Shown here piece after piece: positions 39,932 through 49,532 of a DNA stretch of 64,000 bases. Within the stretch, counting starts at the first letter, position 1. Each line of letters opens with the position of its first letter. The notes under the pieces were generated by a model that ran no database searches, was not told the origin of the DNA, and worked only from the letters and a program-made list of their open reading frames with translations. The stretch comes from Pseudomonadota bacterium (lineage in GTDB: Bacteria > Desulfobacterota > Desulfovibrionia > Desulfovibrionales > Desulfomicrobiaceae), in the NCBI GenBank assembly GCA_018902545.1, contig JAHIQM010000004.1:60882-124881 (forward strand). The letters are read 5' to 3'. The position numbers and the translations under genes were made by a program.

Positions 39932-41239
39932 TCAGAAACCCGAGAAGCGTTTGGCCAGCATTATTTTCAGAATGGTCCGGTCGGTTTCAATCATGCCTTC
40001 GGTGCTGAGCATGCCGATGTTCTGCATGGTCTGTTCGGGCGAGGCGCTGATGATTCCGTCGGTGTCCATGACATTGATTCCCTGTAGCGAAAAAAGCGCG
40101 GCCTGCACGGCAGTGCCCGCGGCCGTAGCCAGTTTCAGCGAGCAGCCTGCCTTGGCCCCGTCGCAGATGACCCCGGCCAGATCCTCGATGATGTTCTTGA
40201 TGGCACCGGCGATGTGGGCCAGATTGCCACCCAGCAGATAGGCGATCCCGGCGCTGGCTCCGGCCCCGGCGGCCACGGAGCACCCGCAGATAGCGGACAG
40301 CCGCCCCGTGTGCGCCTTGACATAGGCCGTGACCAGATGGCTGAGCGCCATGGCTTCGAGCACGGCCTTTTCCTCGCAGACGATGAACTCGCGAATGGCC
40401 CAGATGGGCAGGATGGCGGTCAGGCCGTGGTTGCCGCTCCCGGCGGAACTCATGGCCGGGAGCTTGACCCCGCCCATGCGCGCGTCCGAGGCGGCCGAAG
40501 TCAGGATGCGCGCGGCCAGGATCATGTCCCGGCAAATGAGCTTCTGGCGCACCAGCCGATCCAAAGCTTTGCCGATGCCAAGGCCGGGACCGAACTTCAG
40601 GCCATGCTCGGCCAGACGCATATTGGTGCGCACCCCTTCCATCAAAAATTCGCGATCCTCGTCGTCCAGATCGTCGAGCAGGCGGACCAGATCCTTCAGG
40701 GACAGGGCTTTTATCCAGGCCTCCAGGCGAGGCATCTCGCTTGAAGCCGCAACCTTGGACGATGTCTGGGCGCGGGGCAACAAAGTCCCGTCCAGGCTCA
40801 CGCTGACCACGTTGTCGTGCATGTCGCGGATCACGGCCTCGGCCACATGCGAGCCGTCGAAAACCTCGGCGCGGATGAAAAGACCCCGCTGGTCCTGCAG
40901 CAGGTTGAGAGTCACGCCCCCGTCGCGGACAAGGGAGCGGGCCGCAAGCACGGATTCTTCATCCAGCGGTTCAAGAACTTCCAGACCCAAAGAGGCATCG
41001 CCACCAAAAACGCCCAGCGCCCCGGCCAGATCAAGGCCGCTGAGGCCCCCCGTGCCGGGGATGATGACCGCCAGACCGTTCTTGTAAATGTTGGGGTCGA
41101 CCCACAAATCCACCCGCTCGGGCCTGCCGGGCAAAACAGCCCTGGCAGCGGCGGCGGCCAGGGCCACGGCCACGGGCTCCGTACAGCCCAAGGCAGGGGC
41201 GACCTGCATGCGCAGAATATCCTTGACGCAAAAGCTCAT
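39932..41239 (-). CDS. UPF0597 family L-cysteine desulfidase-like protein (CyuA/YhaM)
   Basis: A 435-residue cytoplasmic protein with the family patterns APALGCTEPVAVALA near the N-terminus and SSAGSGNHGLTAILP, plus ICGCSVAAGAGASAG and DGAKAGCSLK whose cysteines could hold an iron-sulfur cluster. Characterised relatives break L-cysteine into pyruvate, ammonia and sulfide; the fold is related to L-serine dehydratase. The ATG at 41239 has GAGG five bases upstream and is preferred to a TTG five codons earlier. A small gene lies 70 bp upstream and ugd follows at 33 bp. Confidence 0.88.
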   Translation of the reverse strand: MSFCVKDILRMQVAPALGCTEPVAVALAAAAARAVLPGRPERVDLWVDPNIYKNGLAVIIPGTGGLSGLDLAGALGVFGGDASLGLEVLEPLDEESVLAARSLVRDGGVTLNLLQDQRGLFIRAEVFDGSHVAEAVIRDMHDNVVSVSLDGTLLPRAQTSSKVAASSEMPRLEAWIKALSLKDLVRLLDDLDDEDREFLMEGVRTNMRLAEHGLKFGPGLGIGKALDRLVRQKLICRDMILAARILTSAASDARMGGVKLPAMSSAGSGNHGLTAILPIWAIREFIVCEEKAVLEAMALSHLVTAYVKAHTGRLSAICGCSVAAGAGASAGIAYLLGGNLAHIAGAIKNIIEDLAGVICDGAKAGCSLKLATAAGTAVQAALFSLQGINVMDTDGIISASPEQTMQNIGMLSTEGMIETDRTILKIMLAKRFSGF

Positions 41240-41309
41240 GGCTGCCTCATACAAACGACCTCAAAAAGCCGAGTTCATGACCGAGTTCAGCGGGGCTGTC
41301 AATTTAGGC

Positions 41310-41501
41310 TCAATCGCGGACATCAAGGCGCGGCTCGAACAGCTGCACCAGTCGCACAAAGAGATCCGGAATCTTGTCCGGATCGGCAGCGGCCGACCCC
41401 GCATAAATTTTGGTGATCTGCAGAGCCGTGTCGATGCCCGTGGTCTTGCCGAATCCCACGTCGAAAAAATCATCCAGGCGCTTGCGCAATTCGGAATCCA
41501 T
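41310..41501 (-). CDS. Small hypothetical protein
   Basis: A 63-residue charged, soluble protein (MDSELRKRLDDFFDVGFGKT at the start) with a helical look and no recognised domain. GGGGGTG precedes the ATG. It is on the same strand as the desulfidase-like gene, 70 bp away, so it may be the first gene of that transcript. Codon usage and third-position GC look like real coding. Function unknown. Confidence 0.6.
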   Translation of the reverse strand: MDSELRKRLDDFFDVGFGKTTGIDTALQITKIYAGSAAADPDKIPDLFVRLVQLFEPRLDVRD

Positions 41502-41622
41502 ACACACCCCCAGAAAAAAATATTTTCTTCACGGACCACAACCGCTTCAACGCATTCCAGAATAAACTATCACGCCCGGCCGCGATTTCCAACGCCAAAC
41601 CAGCGAAAAAGCCCGATGTGAC

Positions 41623-41653
41623 AAAAAAGGCGCGCCCCACCGGGACGCGCCTT
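41623..41653 (-). terminator. Intrinsic terminator of the pot operon
   Basis: On the minus strand AAGGCGCG pairs with CGCGCCTT around a GC-rich loop and is followed by a run of six T. It lies 25 bp after the potD stop. Confidence 0.88.
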
Positions 41654-41677
41654 CAACATTCTTCCAGACTAACCGGC

Positions 41678-42706
41678 TTACCTGGTCTTCAGCCGCATCC
41701 AGCACTCCTCGTAAGCTTTCACTGCGGGCCCAAGATCGGTCTCGAACTCGCCCAGGGCCATGTCCTCGGGCGCGGGGTAGACAATGGCGTTGTCACGCAC
41801 GTCTTCCGGCAGCAGGGCCTGCGCCGCCAGGTTCGGTGAAGAGTAGCCCATCTCCTGACAGATGAAAGCCGCCACTTCGGGCCGCAGGAGGTAGTCGATG
41901 AAAAGGTGGGCGTTGTCGACGTTGGCCGCGTTCTTGGGGATGCACAGGTTGTCCACCCACAGGCTGAAACCTTCGGCAGGATAGACGTAGCGGATGTCCG
42001 GGTTCTCGCCGGAGGCGATGTAGGCCTCGCCGTTCCAGAGCACCGCCGCCTGCACCTCATTGTTGAGCAGGGCCTGTTTGGGAGAGTCGGAATCAAAGAC
42101 GCGTACGCTCTCCATGAGCGGCAGGAGCAGTTCGCAGGCTTCGGCAACTTTGACCGGATCGGTCTCGTTGAGCGAGTAGCCCAGGCGCTTGAGGCCCATG
42201 CCGAGCACCCCGCGCATGTCGTTGGGCAGCAGAAGTTTGCCCTTGAGTTCCGGCTTCCAGAGGTCGGCGTAGGATGTGATCGCCGCTGCGGCTGGATCCT
42301 TGGTGTTCACGGCGATGGCCGTGGAGCCCCACATGTAAGGTACGCTATAGGTGTTGTCGGGATCGAAGGCCTGATTCATGAGCTTGGGATCAAGGTTGCT
42401 CAGGTTGGTCAGTTTGCCCTTGTCCAGGGGCATGAGCAGCCCCTCCTTGTGCATGCGGGCCACAAAATCCGTGGACGGCACAATGAGATCGTACCCCTTG
42501 GCCTCGACCATCCTGATCTTGGCATAGAGGGCCTCGTTGCTGTCGTAGGTGGACATGATGACCTTGACCCCGGTCTCCTTGGTGAAGTCCGCGAGCACGC
42601 TGTCCGGCATGTATTCGGACCAGTTATAGACATAAAGCTCCTTCGATGCCGCCAAAACCTGGGTGGCCAGCATGAGGCTCAGAACGGTGAGCACCAATCG
42701 TTTCAT
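41678..42706 (-). CDS. potD: Spermidine/putrescine-binding periplasmic protein
   Basis: A 342-residue exported binding protein. The signal peptide ends TQVLA-AS near residue 20. The mature start ELYVYNWSEYMPDSVLADF and later VPYMWGSTAIAVN and WNGEAYIASGENPDIRYVYP are typical PotD/PotF features. It delivers polyamine to PotBC. The start at 42706 follows AAGGAG and overlaps the potC stop by four bases. It is the last gene of the operon. Confidence 0.94.
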   Translation of the reverse strand: MKRLVLTVLSLMLATQVLAASKELYVYNWSEYMPDSVLADFTKETGVKVIMSTYDSNEALYAKIRMVEAKGYDLIVPSTDFVARMHKEGLLMPLDKGKLTNLSNLDPKLMNQAFDPDNTYSVPYMWGSTAIAVNTKDPAAAAITSYADLWKPELKGKLLLPNDMRGVLGMGLKRLGYSLNETDPVKVAEACELLLPLMESVRVFDSDSPKQALLNNEVQAAVLWNGEAYIASGENPDIRYVYPAEGFSLWVDNLCIPKNAANVDNAHLFIDYLLRPEVAAFICQEMGYSSPNLAAQALLPEDVRDNAIVYPAPEDMALGEFETDLGPAVKAYEECWMRLKTR

Positions 42707-43467
42707 GACTTCTCCTTCAGGAAGCGCTGCGACACGAAAACGGCAACAGCGGTTATAAGGATCATGATCGCGCACAGGGCGTTGACCTCGGGCTTGAGCC
42801 CCAGGCGGACCATGGAGTAGATGCGCAGGGGCAGGACCTCGAAGGTGGGTCCGGTGGTGAAGAAACTGATGATAACGTCGTCGATGGACAGGGTGAAGCT
42901 CAAAAACCACCCGGCCAACACGGCGGGAAAGACCATGGGCAGGACCACGTGACGAAAGACCTCGTACTCACCGGCCCCGAGGTCCCGGGCGGCTTCCACC
43001 ACGTGCGGGTCGAAGCCGAGAAGGCGCCCATAGACGGTGATGCTGACGAAAGGCACGCACAGGGTGACATGCGCCATGAGCAGAGTCCAGAACCCCAGCG
43101 GCAGGGACAGGGCCATGAAGAGCACCAGGAGCGAAATGCCGATGACGATGTCAGGAGACATCATCATGACAAAAAGCGAGGTGTGGATGACCTTGCGCGA
43201 GGGAAAGCGCCAGCGCTGCAGGGCCATGGCGATGAGCGTGCCCAGGATGCTGGAGCAGGTCGCGGCCAGGGCCGCGATAAGGAGCGAATTCAAAGCCGCC
43301 TGCATGAGCGCGGCGTTGGAGAAAAGCTTGACGTACCAGTCAAGGGTGAATCCCTTCCAGGCCATGGAAAAACGCGACGCGTTGAAGGAATAGACGACCA
43401 TGACGCCAAGGGGCAGGTACAGAAAGACAAAGACCAGTGTGGCGTAAAGAATGCGGAGCTTGCGCAT
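42703..43467 (-). CDS. potC: Polyamine ABC transporter permease PotC
   Basis: A 254-residue inner-membrane permease with six helices and the ABC-permease EAA loop (VVEAARDLGAGEYEVFRHVVLPM). It forms the channel with PotB. Its start shares one base with the potB stop (TGATG) and its stop overlaps potD. Confidence 0.94.
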   Translation of the reverse strand: MRKLRILYATLVFVFLYLPLGVMVVYSFNASRFSMAWKGFTLDWYVKLFSNAALMQAALNSLLIAALAATCSSILGTLIAMALQRWRFPSRKVIHTSLFVMMMSPDIVIGISLLVLFMALSLPLGFWTLLMAHVTLCVPFVSITVYGRLLGFDPHVVEAARDLGAGEYEVFRHVVLPMVFPAVLAGWFLSFTLSIDDVIISFFTTGPTFEVLPLRIYSMVRLGLKPEVNALCAIMILITAVAVFVSQRFLKEKS

Positions 43468-44318
43468 CAGGCTTCCTTCCCGCCCAGCCGGGCCGCGCTC
43501 TTCCAGTAGAGCAGCAGCATAACCCCCATGAGCACGGTCAGAGTCACGCTGGCCGCCGCGCCCAGCGGCCAGTCGCGGGTGGTCAGGAACTGATCGCGGA
43601 TGAAATTGCCAAGCAGCATGGCCTTGGCCCCGCCGAGCACGTCGGACACGTAGAACATGCCGATGCCGGGCAAAAAGACCAGCATGCAGCCAGAGACGAT
43701 GCCGGGCATGGTCAGCGGTACGACAACCTTCCAGAAGGCCCGCCAGGGGCTCGCCCCCAAGTCCCGGGCCGCCTCCAGATAGCGACGATCAAGGCGCTCC
43801 AGGGCCGCGTAGAGAGGCAGAATCATGAACGGCAGCAGCGTGTACACAAGACCCAGAACCACGGCGCCGGGAGTGTACATCATGGCCAGAGGCGTATCAA
43901 TTATGCCCAGGGACAGAAGCACGTTGTTCACGATGCCGCTGGAGTTGATCATGGCGGTCATGGCGTAGGTGCGCACCAGAGAGTTGGTCCAAAAGGGGAT
44001 GACCACCAGCAGGAGCAGCGTGTTGCGCAAGGGTTTGCGGGTCCGGGCCAGGATGGCGGCGAAGGGGTAGGCCGTCACCAGGCAGATGACTGTGACCAGC
44101 CCGGACAGACGCAATGACGACAACAGGATGCTCAGATGGGTCGTGTCCATGAGACGGGCGTAGTTGCTGAGGGAAAACCCGGGCTCGATGAAATTCTGCG
44201 TCGAAGTGGAGCTGAAACTGGCCAGAAAGACAAGAATATTGGGCACAAAAGCGAAAATCGCCATCCAGGAGATGACGCCGACTATGACGGCAAGCTTGAA
44301 AAAGCCGTCATTTTTCAT
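43467..44318 (-). CDS. potB: Polyamine ABC transporter permease PotB
   Basis: A 283-residue inner-membrane permease with six helices and EAA loop YLEAARDLGASPWRAFWKVVVPL. The start lies inside the end of potA (11-bp overlap). It pairs with PotC. Confidence 0.94.
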   Translation of the reverse strand: MKNDGFFKLAVIVGVISWMAIFAFVPNILVFLASFSSTSTQNFIEPGFSLSNYARLMDTTHLSILLSSLRLSGLVTVICLVTAYPFAAILARTRKPLRNTLLLLVVIPFWTNSLVRTYAMTAMINSSGIVNNVLLSLGIIDTPLAMMYTPGAVVLGLVYTLLPFMILPLYAALERLDRRYLEAARDLGASPWRAFWKVVVPLTMPGIVSGCMLVFLPGIGMFYVSDVLGGAKAMLLGNFIRDQFLTTRDWPLGAAASVTLTVLMGVMLLLYWKSAARLGGKEA

Positions 44319-45453
44319 ACGGTAGCACCACTTCCCAGCCTTCGACCCAGCTCACGGCCACCCGGTCCGAGGCCTTGAAATAAACGGTCTCGTCATCCTC
44401 ATTGAAAAATTCCGTGGCCGTGACGATGCCGCCGGCATCCAGTCTGACCACGACGTCATAGGTCGCACCCTTGTAGATGGTCTCCTCCACCGTGCCCACC
44501 AGGGAGCGGTCCCGGGCAAAGACGTCCTCAAGCTCGGGGTCTTCGGCCAGATCTTTGAGGGTCTCGACCCGCAGATCCTCGGGCCGCAGGAGAATGTGCA
44601 CCTTCTCTTTGGGTCTAAAGGCGTGGCTGGTGCGCATGAACACGTCGAGTCCCTGGGCCCGGACCCTGGCGCGATTTTCGCCCAGCTCCACCACCTCGGC
44701 GTCGATGATGTTGATCTCGCCCACGAACCGGGCCACGTAGAGGTTGCGGGGCTCTTCGTACACGCTGACCGGGGTGCCGATCTGTTCGATGTGGCCGTTG
44801 TTCATGACCACGACGCGATCGGACATGGAAAAGGCCTCTTCCTGATCGTGGGTGACCAGCACAAAGGTGATGCCGAGTTTGCGCTGCAGATGCTTGAGAT
44901 CAAGCTGCATCTGCTTGCGCAACCGGTAGTCGAGGGCGGAGAGGGGTTCGTCGAGGAGCAGTACGAGCGGGCGGTTGATGATGGCCCGGGCGATGGCCAC
45001 GCGCTGCTGCTGTCCGCCGGAGAGCTTGCCGACCGCGCGCGTATCGAAGCCCTCCAGCTGCACCAGACGCAGTGTTTCGCGGACCTCGGTGGCGATTTCC
45101 GTGGCCGGACGGCCTTTCATGCGCAGCCCGAAGGCCACGTTGTCAAAGACGTTCATGTGCGGAAAAAGGGCGTAGCTCTGGAAGACCGTGTTGACGTTGC
45201 GTCGCTCGGGTGGGAGATCGGTCACGTCCCGGCCGTCAATGGAGATGGAGCCCGAGGTGGCCCCCTCGAAACCCGCCACAAGGCGCAGGATGGTCGTCTT
45301 GCCGCAACCCGAGGGGCCAAGGATAGTCAGGAATTCGCCGCGCTGCACGTCGAGAGACACTTCTTTCAAGGCATGCTGCCCGTCGTAAACCTTTGCCACG
45401 TTCCGCAATTGCACCACCGGCAATGCCTGGCTCTGCGCCACGCTCTCCGTCAT
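44308..45453 (-). CDS. potA: Polyamine ABC transporter ATPase PotA
   Basis: A 381-residue ATPase that powers the transporter. Walker A GPSGCGKTT, signature LSGGQQQRVA, Walker B VLLLDEPLSALD, and a C-terminal TOBE domain (from about 290). GGGAGGGG precedes the start. First gene of potABCD. The 266-bp gap to the divergent nnr gene should hold both promoters; no clear -35/-10 was picked. Confidence 0.95.
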   Translation of the reverse strand: MTESVAQSQALPVVQLRNVAKVYDGQHALKEVSLDVQRGEFLTILGPSGCGKTTILRLVAGFEGATSGSISIDGRDVTDLPPERRNVNTVFQSYALFPHMNVFDNVAFGLRMKGRPATEIATEVRETLRLVQLEGFDTRAVGKLSGGQQQRVAIARAIINRPLVLLLDEPLSALDYRLRKQMQLDLKHLQRKLGITFVLVTHDQEEAFSMSDRVVVMNNGHIEQIGTPVSVYEEPRNLYVARFVGEINIIDAEVVELGENRARVRAQGLDVFMRTSHAFRPKEKVHILLRPEDLRVETLKDLAEDPELEDVFARDRSLVGTVEETIYKGATYDVVVRLDAGGIVTATEFFNEDDETVYFKASDRVAVSWVEGWEVVLPYEK

Positions 45454-45719
45454 GACCCCTCCCGGGCGTAAACATCAGCCGGGGCGCAGACATGGCGACA
45501 CTTCCCAGCAAGCCCTTTTTTTTGGAGAAGATGGAGAGGCGAGTCAAGGATAATTTTCCATGCAAGGCTACCATTCCTGTGCAAGATCGTGAGGAAAAGG
45601 ACATGGGTGGCGCAGTATGAAAAATAATGTCACAGACCCTTCTCAAACATTGCAAGTCGCATCCGGCTTAGACTTCCGTTTTCAAAGCACAGACCCAGAG
45701 CACACGAAAAGGAGATCAA

Positions 45720-47276
45720 ATGGTTACCCTTTTGCCCACTCCCGAAGAAATGTCCCGCTGGGACAGGTTGACCATCGATGAATTCGGGCTGTCCGGACAG
45801 ATCCTGATGGAAAACGCCAGCAGGGCCGCGCTCTATGCGCTGAGAAAGGAATTCGGACCCGTGCGCGATACGTCGGTCATGGTTTTTGCCGGCCCCGGCA
45901 ACAATGGCGGCGACGCCTTCGCCCTGGCCAGGCACCTGGTCAACCTGGGCGCGAAAGTCCTCATCCTGCACGCCAAGCATCTCGCGCAGTACACCCATGA
46001 CTCGGCCTACCATCTCAAGCTGGCCATGGACATGGGTATCCCCTGTTCCTACCTGCCTGAATACGAGATGGACCACGTGCCCCGGATCGACATCATCATC
46101 GACGGTCTGCTCGGCACCGGATTCAACGGCCCGCTGCGACCCAATTTGCAATCATGGATCAAATCCATCAACAAGCTGGGGGCCCAGTCCTTCGTCCTTT
46201 CCCTGGACATTCCCTCCGGACTGAATGGTGCCACGGGGGAACCCATGCCCGTGGCTGTGGAAGCCGATCTGACCGTTACCTTCGAAGAGGCCAAGCTCGG
46301 ACTTTTTCTGCCTCCCGCAAAGGGACATGTGGGCAAACTTGTTACCTCCAAGATCGGCATCCCCAGGCACATCAAGGACCAGCACCCCACCACCCACGTT
46401 GCGCTGGGGCAGAATCTCGCGAATCTGCTGTCCGAACCGGGTTCGACCATGCACAAGGGCGAGGCCGGACACCTGCTCGTCCTCGGAGGCTCCCCCGGAC
46501 TGACCGGCGCCCCCATGCTCGCAGCCAGAGCGGCTTTCCGATCCGGCGCGGGACTGGTCAGCATCGGCGGTCCCAAGACGCTGAGCCTGGCCTACGCAAA
46601 TTTCCCCGAAGTGATGACCCTGGGCCTGGGCGATGCGGACCAATGGAGCGGGGAATGCTTCGATGCCCTGCTGCCGCACCTGTCGCACTTCTCCGCCGTG
46701 GTCTTCGGGCCCGGCTTGGGCCGCACCGACGGAGCCATGGCCTTTCTGGAACGCTATCTGGCCAAGCCCCACGCCAAAACCCTCTACGACGCCGACGCCC
46801 TCTTCCTCCTGGCCCGGCGTCCCGAACTGCTGGCCCAGCTCGGCCCCGACGCGGTGCTGACCCCGCATCCGGGGGAGATGGCCAATTTTTTCGGCGCCAC
46901 GCCCGGGGCCATCAATCTCGCAAGAGCAACGTACGCAAGGGAGTTCTCCTTCGGCCACCGCGTCAATCTGGTTTTGAAGGGCGCGGCGACCATCGTTGCC
47001 GGGCACGAGGATCCCATTTCCATCTCCCCCTTCTGCGCCCCCAACCTGGCCATCGCCGGATCAGGGGATGTGCTCGCAGGGCTCATCGGCAGCCTCATGG
47101 CCCAGGGACAGCCGCCATTGACCGCCGCCCGGATTGGCGTGTATTGGCACGGGTATACGGGAGCATTGCTTGCCAAGGATTTCCCGTACCGTGGCAACAC
47201 CCCCCTGGAAATCGCCGATCACCTGCCAACCGCCTTGAAGGAGTGGAAACAATGCGTACAGCTCAAGATATCATGA
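45720..47276 (+). CDS. nnr: Bifunctional NAD(P)H-hydrate epimerase / ADP-dependent dehydratase
   Basis: A 518-residue enzyme that repairs hydrated NADH and NADPH. The N-terminal epimerase half has MENASRAALYAL and AGPGNNGGDAFALARHL. The C-terminal dehydratase half has LVLGGSPGLTGAPMLAARAAFRSGAG, GPGLGRTD, LTPHPGEMANFFG and AGSGDVLAGLIGSL. AAGGAG lies five bases upstream. It opens the nnr-CBS-tsaE-rarA cluster; nnr beside tsaE is a very common bacterial arrangement. Confidence 0.95.
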   Translation: MVTLLPTPEEMSRWDRLTIDEFGLSGQILMENASRAALYALRKEFGPVRDTSVMVFAGPGNNGGDAFALARHLVNLGAKVLILHAKHLAQYTHDSAYHLKLAMDMGIPCSYLPEYEMDHVPRIDIIIDGLLGTGFNGPLRPNLQSWIKSINKLGAQSFVLSLDIPSGLNGATGEPMPVAVEADLTVTFEEAKLGLFLPPAKGHVGKLVTSKIGIPRHIKDQHPTTHVALGQNLANLLSEPGSTMHKGEAGHLLVLGGSPGLTGAPMLAARAAFRSGAGLVSIGGPKTLSLAYANFPEVMTLGLGDADQWSGECFDALLPHLSHFSAVVFGPGLGRTDGAMAFLERYLAKPHAKTLYDADALFLLARRPELLAQLGPDAVLTPHPGEMANFFGATPGAINLARATYAREFSFGHRVNLVLKGAATIVAGHEDPISISPFCAPNLAIAGSGDVLAGLIGSLMAQGQPPLTAARIGVYWHGYTGALLAKDFPYRGNTPLEIADHLPTALKEWKQCVQLKIS

Positions 47277-47707
47277 CCCACGAGGTCATCACCATCAGCC
47301 CCGAGGCCGACATCACCGAAGCCGTAAAGATCCTCCTCGACAAAGGCATCAACGGACTGCCCGTAGTCGATGGCGAGGGCCGTCTGGTCGGCATTCTCTG
47401 CCAGAGCGACCTGGTCCGCATGCAGAAAAGCCTGCCCATCCCGTCTCTGTTCACCCTGCTCGACGGCTTCGTGCCCCTGTCCTCCTCGGCGCTTTTCGAA
47501 GCGGAGGTCAAGCGTATCGCCGCCTCCAAGGTTTCCGACGCCATGAGCGCGAAAGTGGTCACTGTCGCCCCGGACATGACCCTCGACGAAATCGCGGCCC
47601 TCATGGTCGACAAAAAATTCCACACCCTGCCCGTCACGAAAGACGGCAAGCTCCTGGGCGTCGTGGGCAAGAAAGACGTTATCAAGACGCTGATCCCGCG
47701 CCCGTGA
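47252..47707 (+). CDS. CBS-domain pair protein
   Basis: A 151-residue cytoplasmic protein made of two CBS domains (MTHEVITISPEADITEAVKI, GINGLPVVDGEGRLVGILCQSDL, then MSAKVVTVAPDMTLDEIAALM and TLPVTKDGKLLGVVGKKDVI). Such pairs usually bind adenosine nucleotides and sense energy state. The start at 47252 has AAGGAG nine bases upstream and lies 25 bp inside nnr. The stop overlaps the tsaE GTG by three bases. Confidence 0.92.
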   Translation: MRTAQDIMTHEVITISPEADITEAVKILLDKGINGLPVVDGEGRLVGILCQSDLVRMQKSLPIPSLFTLLDGFVPLSSSALFEAEVKRIAASKVSDAMSAKVVTVAPDMTLDEIAALMVDKKFHTLPVTKDGKLLGVVGKKDVIKTLIPRP

Positions 47708-48180
47708 TCGTGGTGCTGACCTCCCTTGAGGCCACGGCCGCCCTGGCTCGTGCTTTTGCGGCCTGCGTCGCGGGCAGCCCTGCCCTGCCTCCCGTGCTCC
47801 TGCACGGACAGCTCGGGGCAGGCAAGACGACCTTCATCCGCGAACTGGTCCAGGCCCTCCCGGGCAGTGAAAACGCCGAGGTCAGCAGCCCGAGCTTCAA
47901 CCTGCTGAACCTCTACCCCACCACACCGCTGGTGGGGCATTTCGACCTGTACCGCACCGAGGGTCGGGGCCTTGACCCGGATCTGGAAGAAACCCTCTTC
48001 GCGCCGGACCATTTCTGCCTGCTGGAGTGGGCCGAGTATCTCCCCCGTGACTGCATGCCCGACTCCCACATCGACATGTTCTGGGCTGTTGACGCAGAGA
48101 TCAGGACCGTGAAGTTCGCCGCCCACGGGCCCGAAGCCCTGGCACTCCTTGACTGCGTGGAAAAAGCCGCAAGCATTTAG
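47704..48180 (+). CDS. tsaE: tRNA threonylcarbamoyladenosine ATPase TsaE
   Basis: A 158-residue ATPase needed with TsaB and TsaD to make t6A37 in tRNA. Walker A is HGQLGAGKTTFIRELVQ; SSPSFNLLN, FDLYR and LLEWAEYLP are conserved TsaE motifs. The start is a GTG overlapping the preceding stop (GTGA). No tsaB/tsaD lies nearby. Confidence 0.94.
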   Translation: MIVVLTSLEATAALARAFAACVAGSPALPPVLLHGQLGAGKTTFIRELVQALPGSENAEVSSPSFNLLNLYPTTPLVGHFDLYRTEGRGLDPDLEETLFAPDHFCLLEWAEYLPRDCMPDSHIDMFWAVDAEIRTVKFAAHGPEALALLDCVEKAASI

Positions 48181-48194
48181 CCGGAAAAATCATC

Positions 48195-49445
48195 GTGTCC
48201 CAAAAACGCCCTCTCGCCGAATCCCTGCGCCCGGAGTCCCTTGACGACTTCATCGGGCAGAGCCATTTCCGCCAGCGTCTGCGTACCCTCATGCAGTCCA
48301 AGGATCTGCCGAGCCTCTTGCTCTTCGGCCCCCCCGGTTGCGGCAAGTCCACCGTGGCCCTACTGCTGGCCCAGCACGCGGACAAACCCTATATTCGCCT
48401 CAGCGCGCCCGAAGTGGGCATCACGGTCCTGCGCAAGCAGATTCAGGACAAGGAGATCCTCATCCTGGACGAATTGCACCGCTACTCCAAGGCGCAGCAG
48501 GATTTCTTCCTCCCGCTCCTGGAAACCGGCGAACTGACCCTCATCGCCACAACCACGGAAAACCCGTCCTTCAGCGTCACGCGACAGCTCCTCTCCAGGC
48601 TGCACGTGCTGCGCCTGCGTTCCCTGGGCATGGCCGAACTGGTGGATGTGGGCAAGCGGGGCATGGATAAATTGGGAACATTCATCCCGGAAAAAAGCCT
48701 GGAACTTCTGGCCACCCTTTCGGGCGGGGACGCGCGGACCATGCTCAATCTTGTGGAATTCGCGGCGGGGCTGGAGGAAAATGATCTCGAACCGGATCAG
48801 CTCAAGACCAGGCTGCCGGAGATCGTGCTGCGCGGGGATCGGGAAGGCGATTCCCATTACGAACTGGCCTCGGCGCTCATCAAGTCCATCCGGGGCTCAG
48901 ACCCGGACGCGGCCCTCTACTACCTGGCCTGCCTGGTGGAGACCGGCGAAGACCCTCGCTTCATCTGCCGCAGGCTGATCCTCTCGGCGGCGGAGGATGT
49001 AGGCCTTGGCGACCCCATGGCCCTGCCCCTGGCGGTGTCTTGCGAGCAGGCCGTGGAGCGCATCGGCATGCCCGAAGGCTGGATTCCCATGGCGGAGACT
49101 ACCGTGTACCTGTCTTTGGCGCCCAAGAGCAACTCGGCCTACGCCGGGTACCTGTCGGCCATGAAGGAAATCCGCACCAACGGACCCAAGCCCGTGCCCC
49201 TGCACCTGCGCAACGCTTCCACCAGCCTGCAGAAGGAATGGGGCTATGGCCAGGGCTACAAGTATCCCCACGCCTATCCCGAAGCCTGGGTCGAACAGGA
49301 CTACCTGCCCCCGGAACTCAAAGGTCGCGTCTTCTATCAGGCCAAGACCCAGGGCCACGAAGAGCGCCTAGCCCTGTGGACCCGCAAGCTCAAGGCCTCG
49401 CGCCAGAAGCCCAAAGCCAAGGATGCTAAAGACTGGACGGGATGA
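48195..49445 (+). CDS. rarA: Replication-associated recombination ATPase RarA (MgsA)
   Basis: A 416-residue AAA+ clamp-loader-like ATPase active at stalled replication forks. SLDDFIGQSHF, Walker A GPPGCGKST, Walker B ILILDELHR, sensor TTTENPSF, and the C-terminal SAAEDVGLGDP and LAPKSNSAYAGY are typical. The start is GTG at 48195, 14 bp after tsaE; its ribosome-binding site is weak, which suggests coupling. Confidence 0.94.
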   Translation: MSQKRPLAESLRPESLDDFIGQSHFRQRLRTLMQSKDLPSLLLFGPPGCGKSTVALLLAQHADKPYIRLSAPEVGITVLRKQIQDKEILILDELHRYSKAQQDFFLPLLETGELTLIATTTENPSFSVTRQLLSRLHVLRLRSLGMAELVDVGKRGMDKLGTFIPEKSLELLATLSGGDARTMLNLVEFAAGLEENDLEPDQLKTRLPEIVLRGDREGDSHYELASALIKSIRGSDPDAALYYLACLVETGEDPRFICRRLILSAAEDVGLGDPMALPLAVSCEQAVERIGMPEGWIPMAETTVYLSLAPKSNSAYAGYLSAMKEIRTNGPKPVPLHLRNASTSLQKEWGYGQGYKYPHAYPEAWVEQDYLPPELKGRVFYQAKTQGHEERLALWTRKLKASRQKPKAKDAKDWTG

Positions 49446-49492
49446 GAGGACGCGCGGAACCGCGGGCCAATTCATACGAATTAGAGGCATGG

Positions 49493-49512
49493 ATTCCCGC
49501 CTGCGCGGGAAT
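49493..49512. repeat. REP-like palindrome ATTCCCGC-CTGC-GCGGGAAT
   Basis: A perfect 8-bp stem with a 4-nt loop, about 50 bp after rarA. The same core is a common intergenic palindrome in many bacterial genomes. It may serve as the rarA terminator. Nothing else is seen between 49446 and 49532. Confidence 0.7.
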
Positions 49513-49532
49513 GACAATATCGAGAGGCGTTA

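Noticed and set aside
46154..47251. Upstream extension of the CBS-protein frame through nnr
   Set aside because: The sequence before 47252 is arginine-rich shadow of nnr; a proper ribosome-binding site and the CBS domain begin at 47252.
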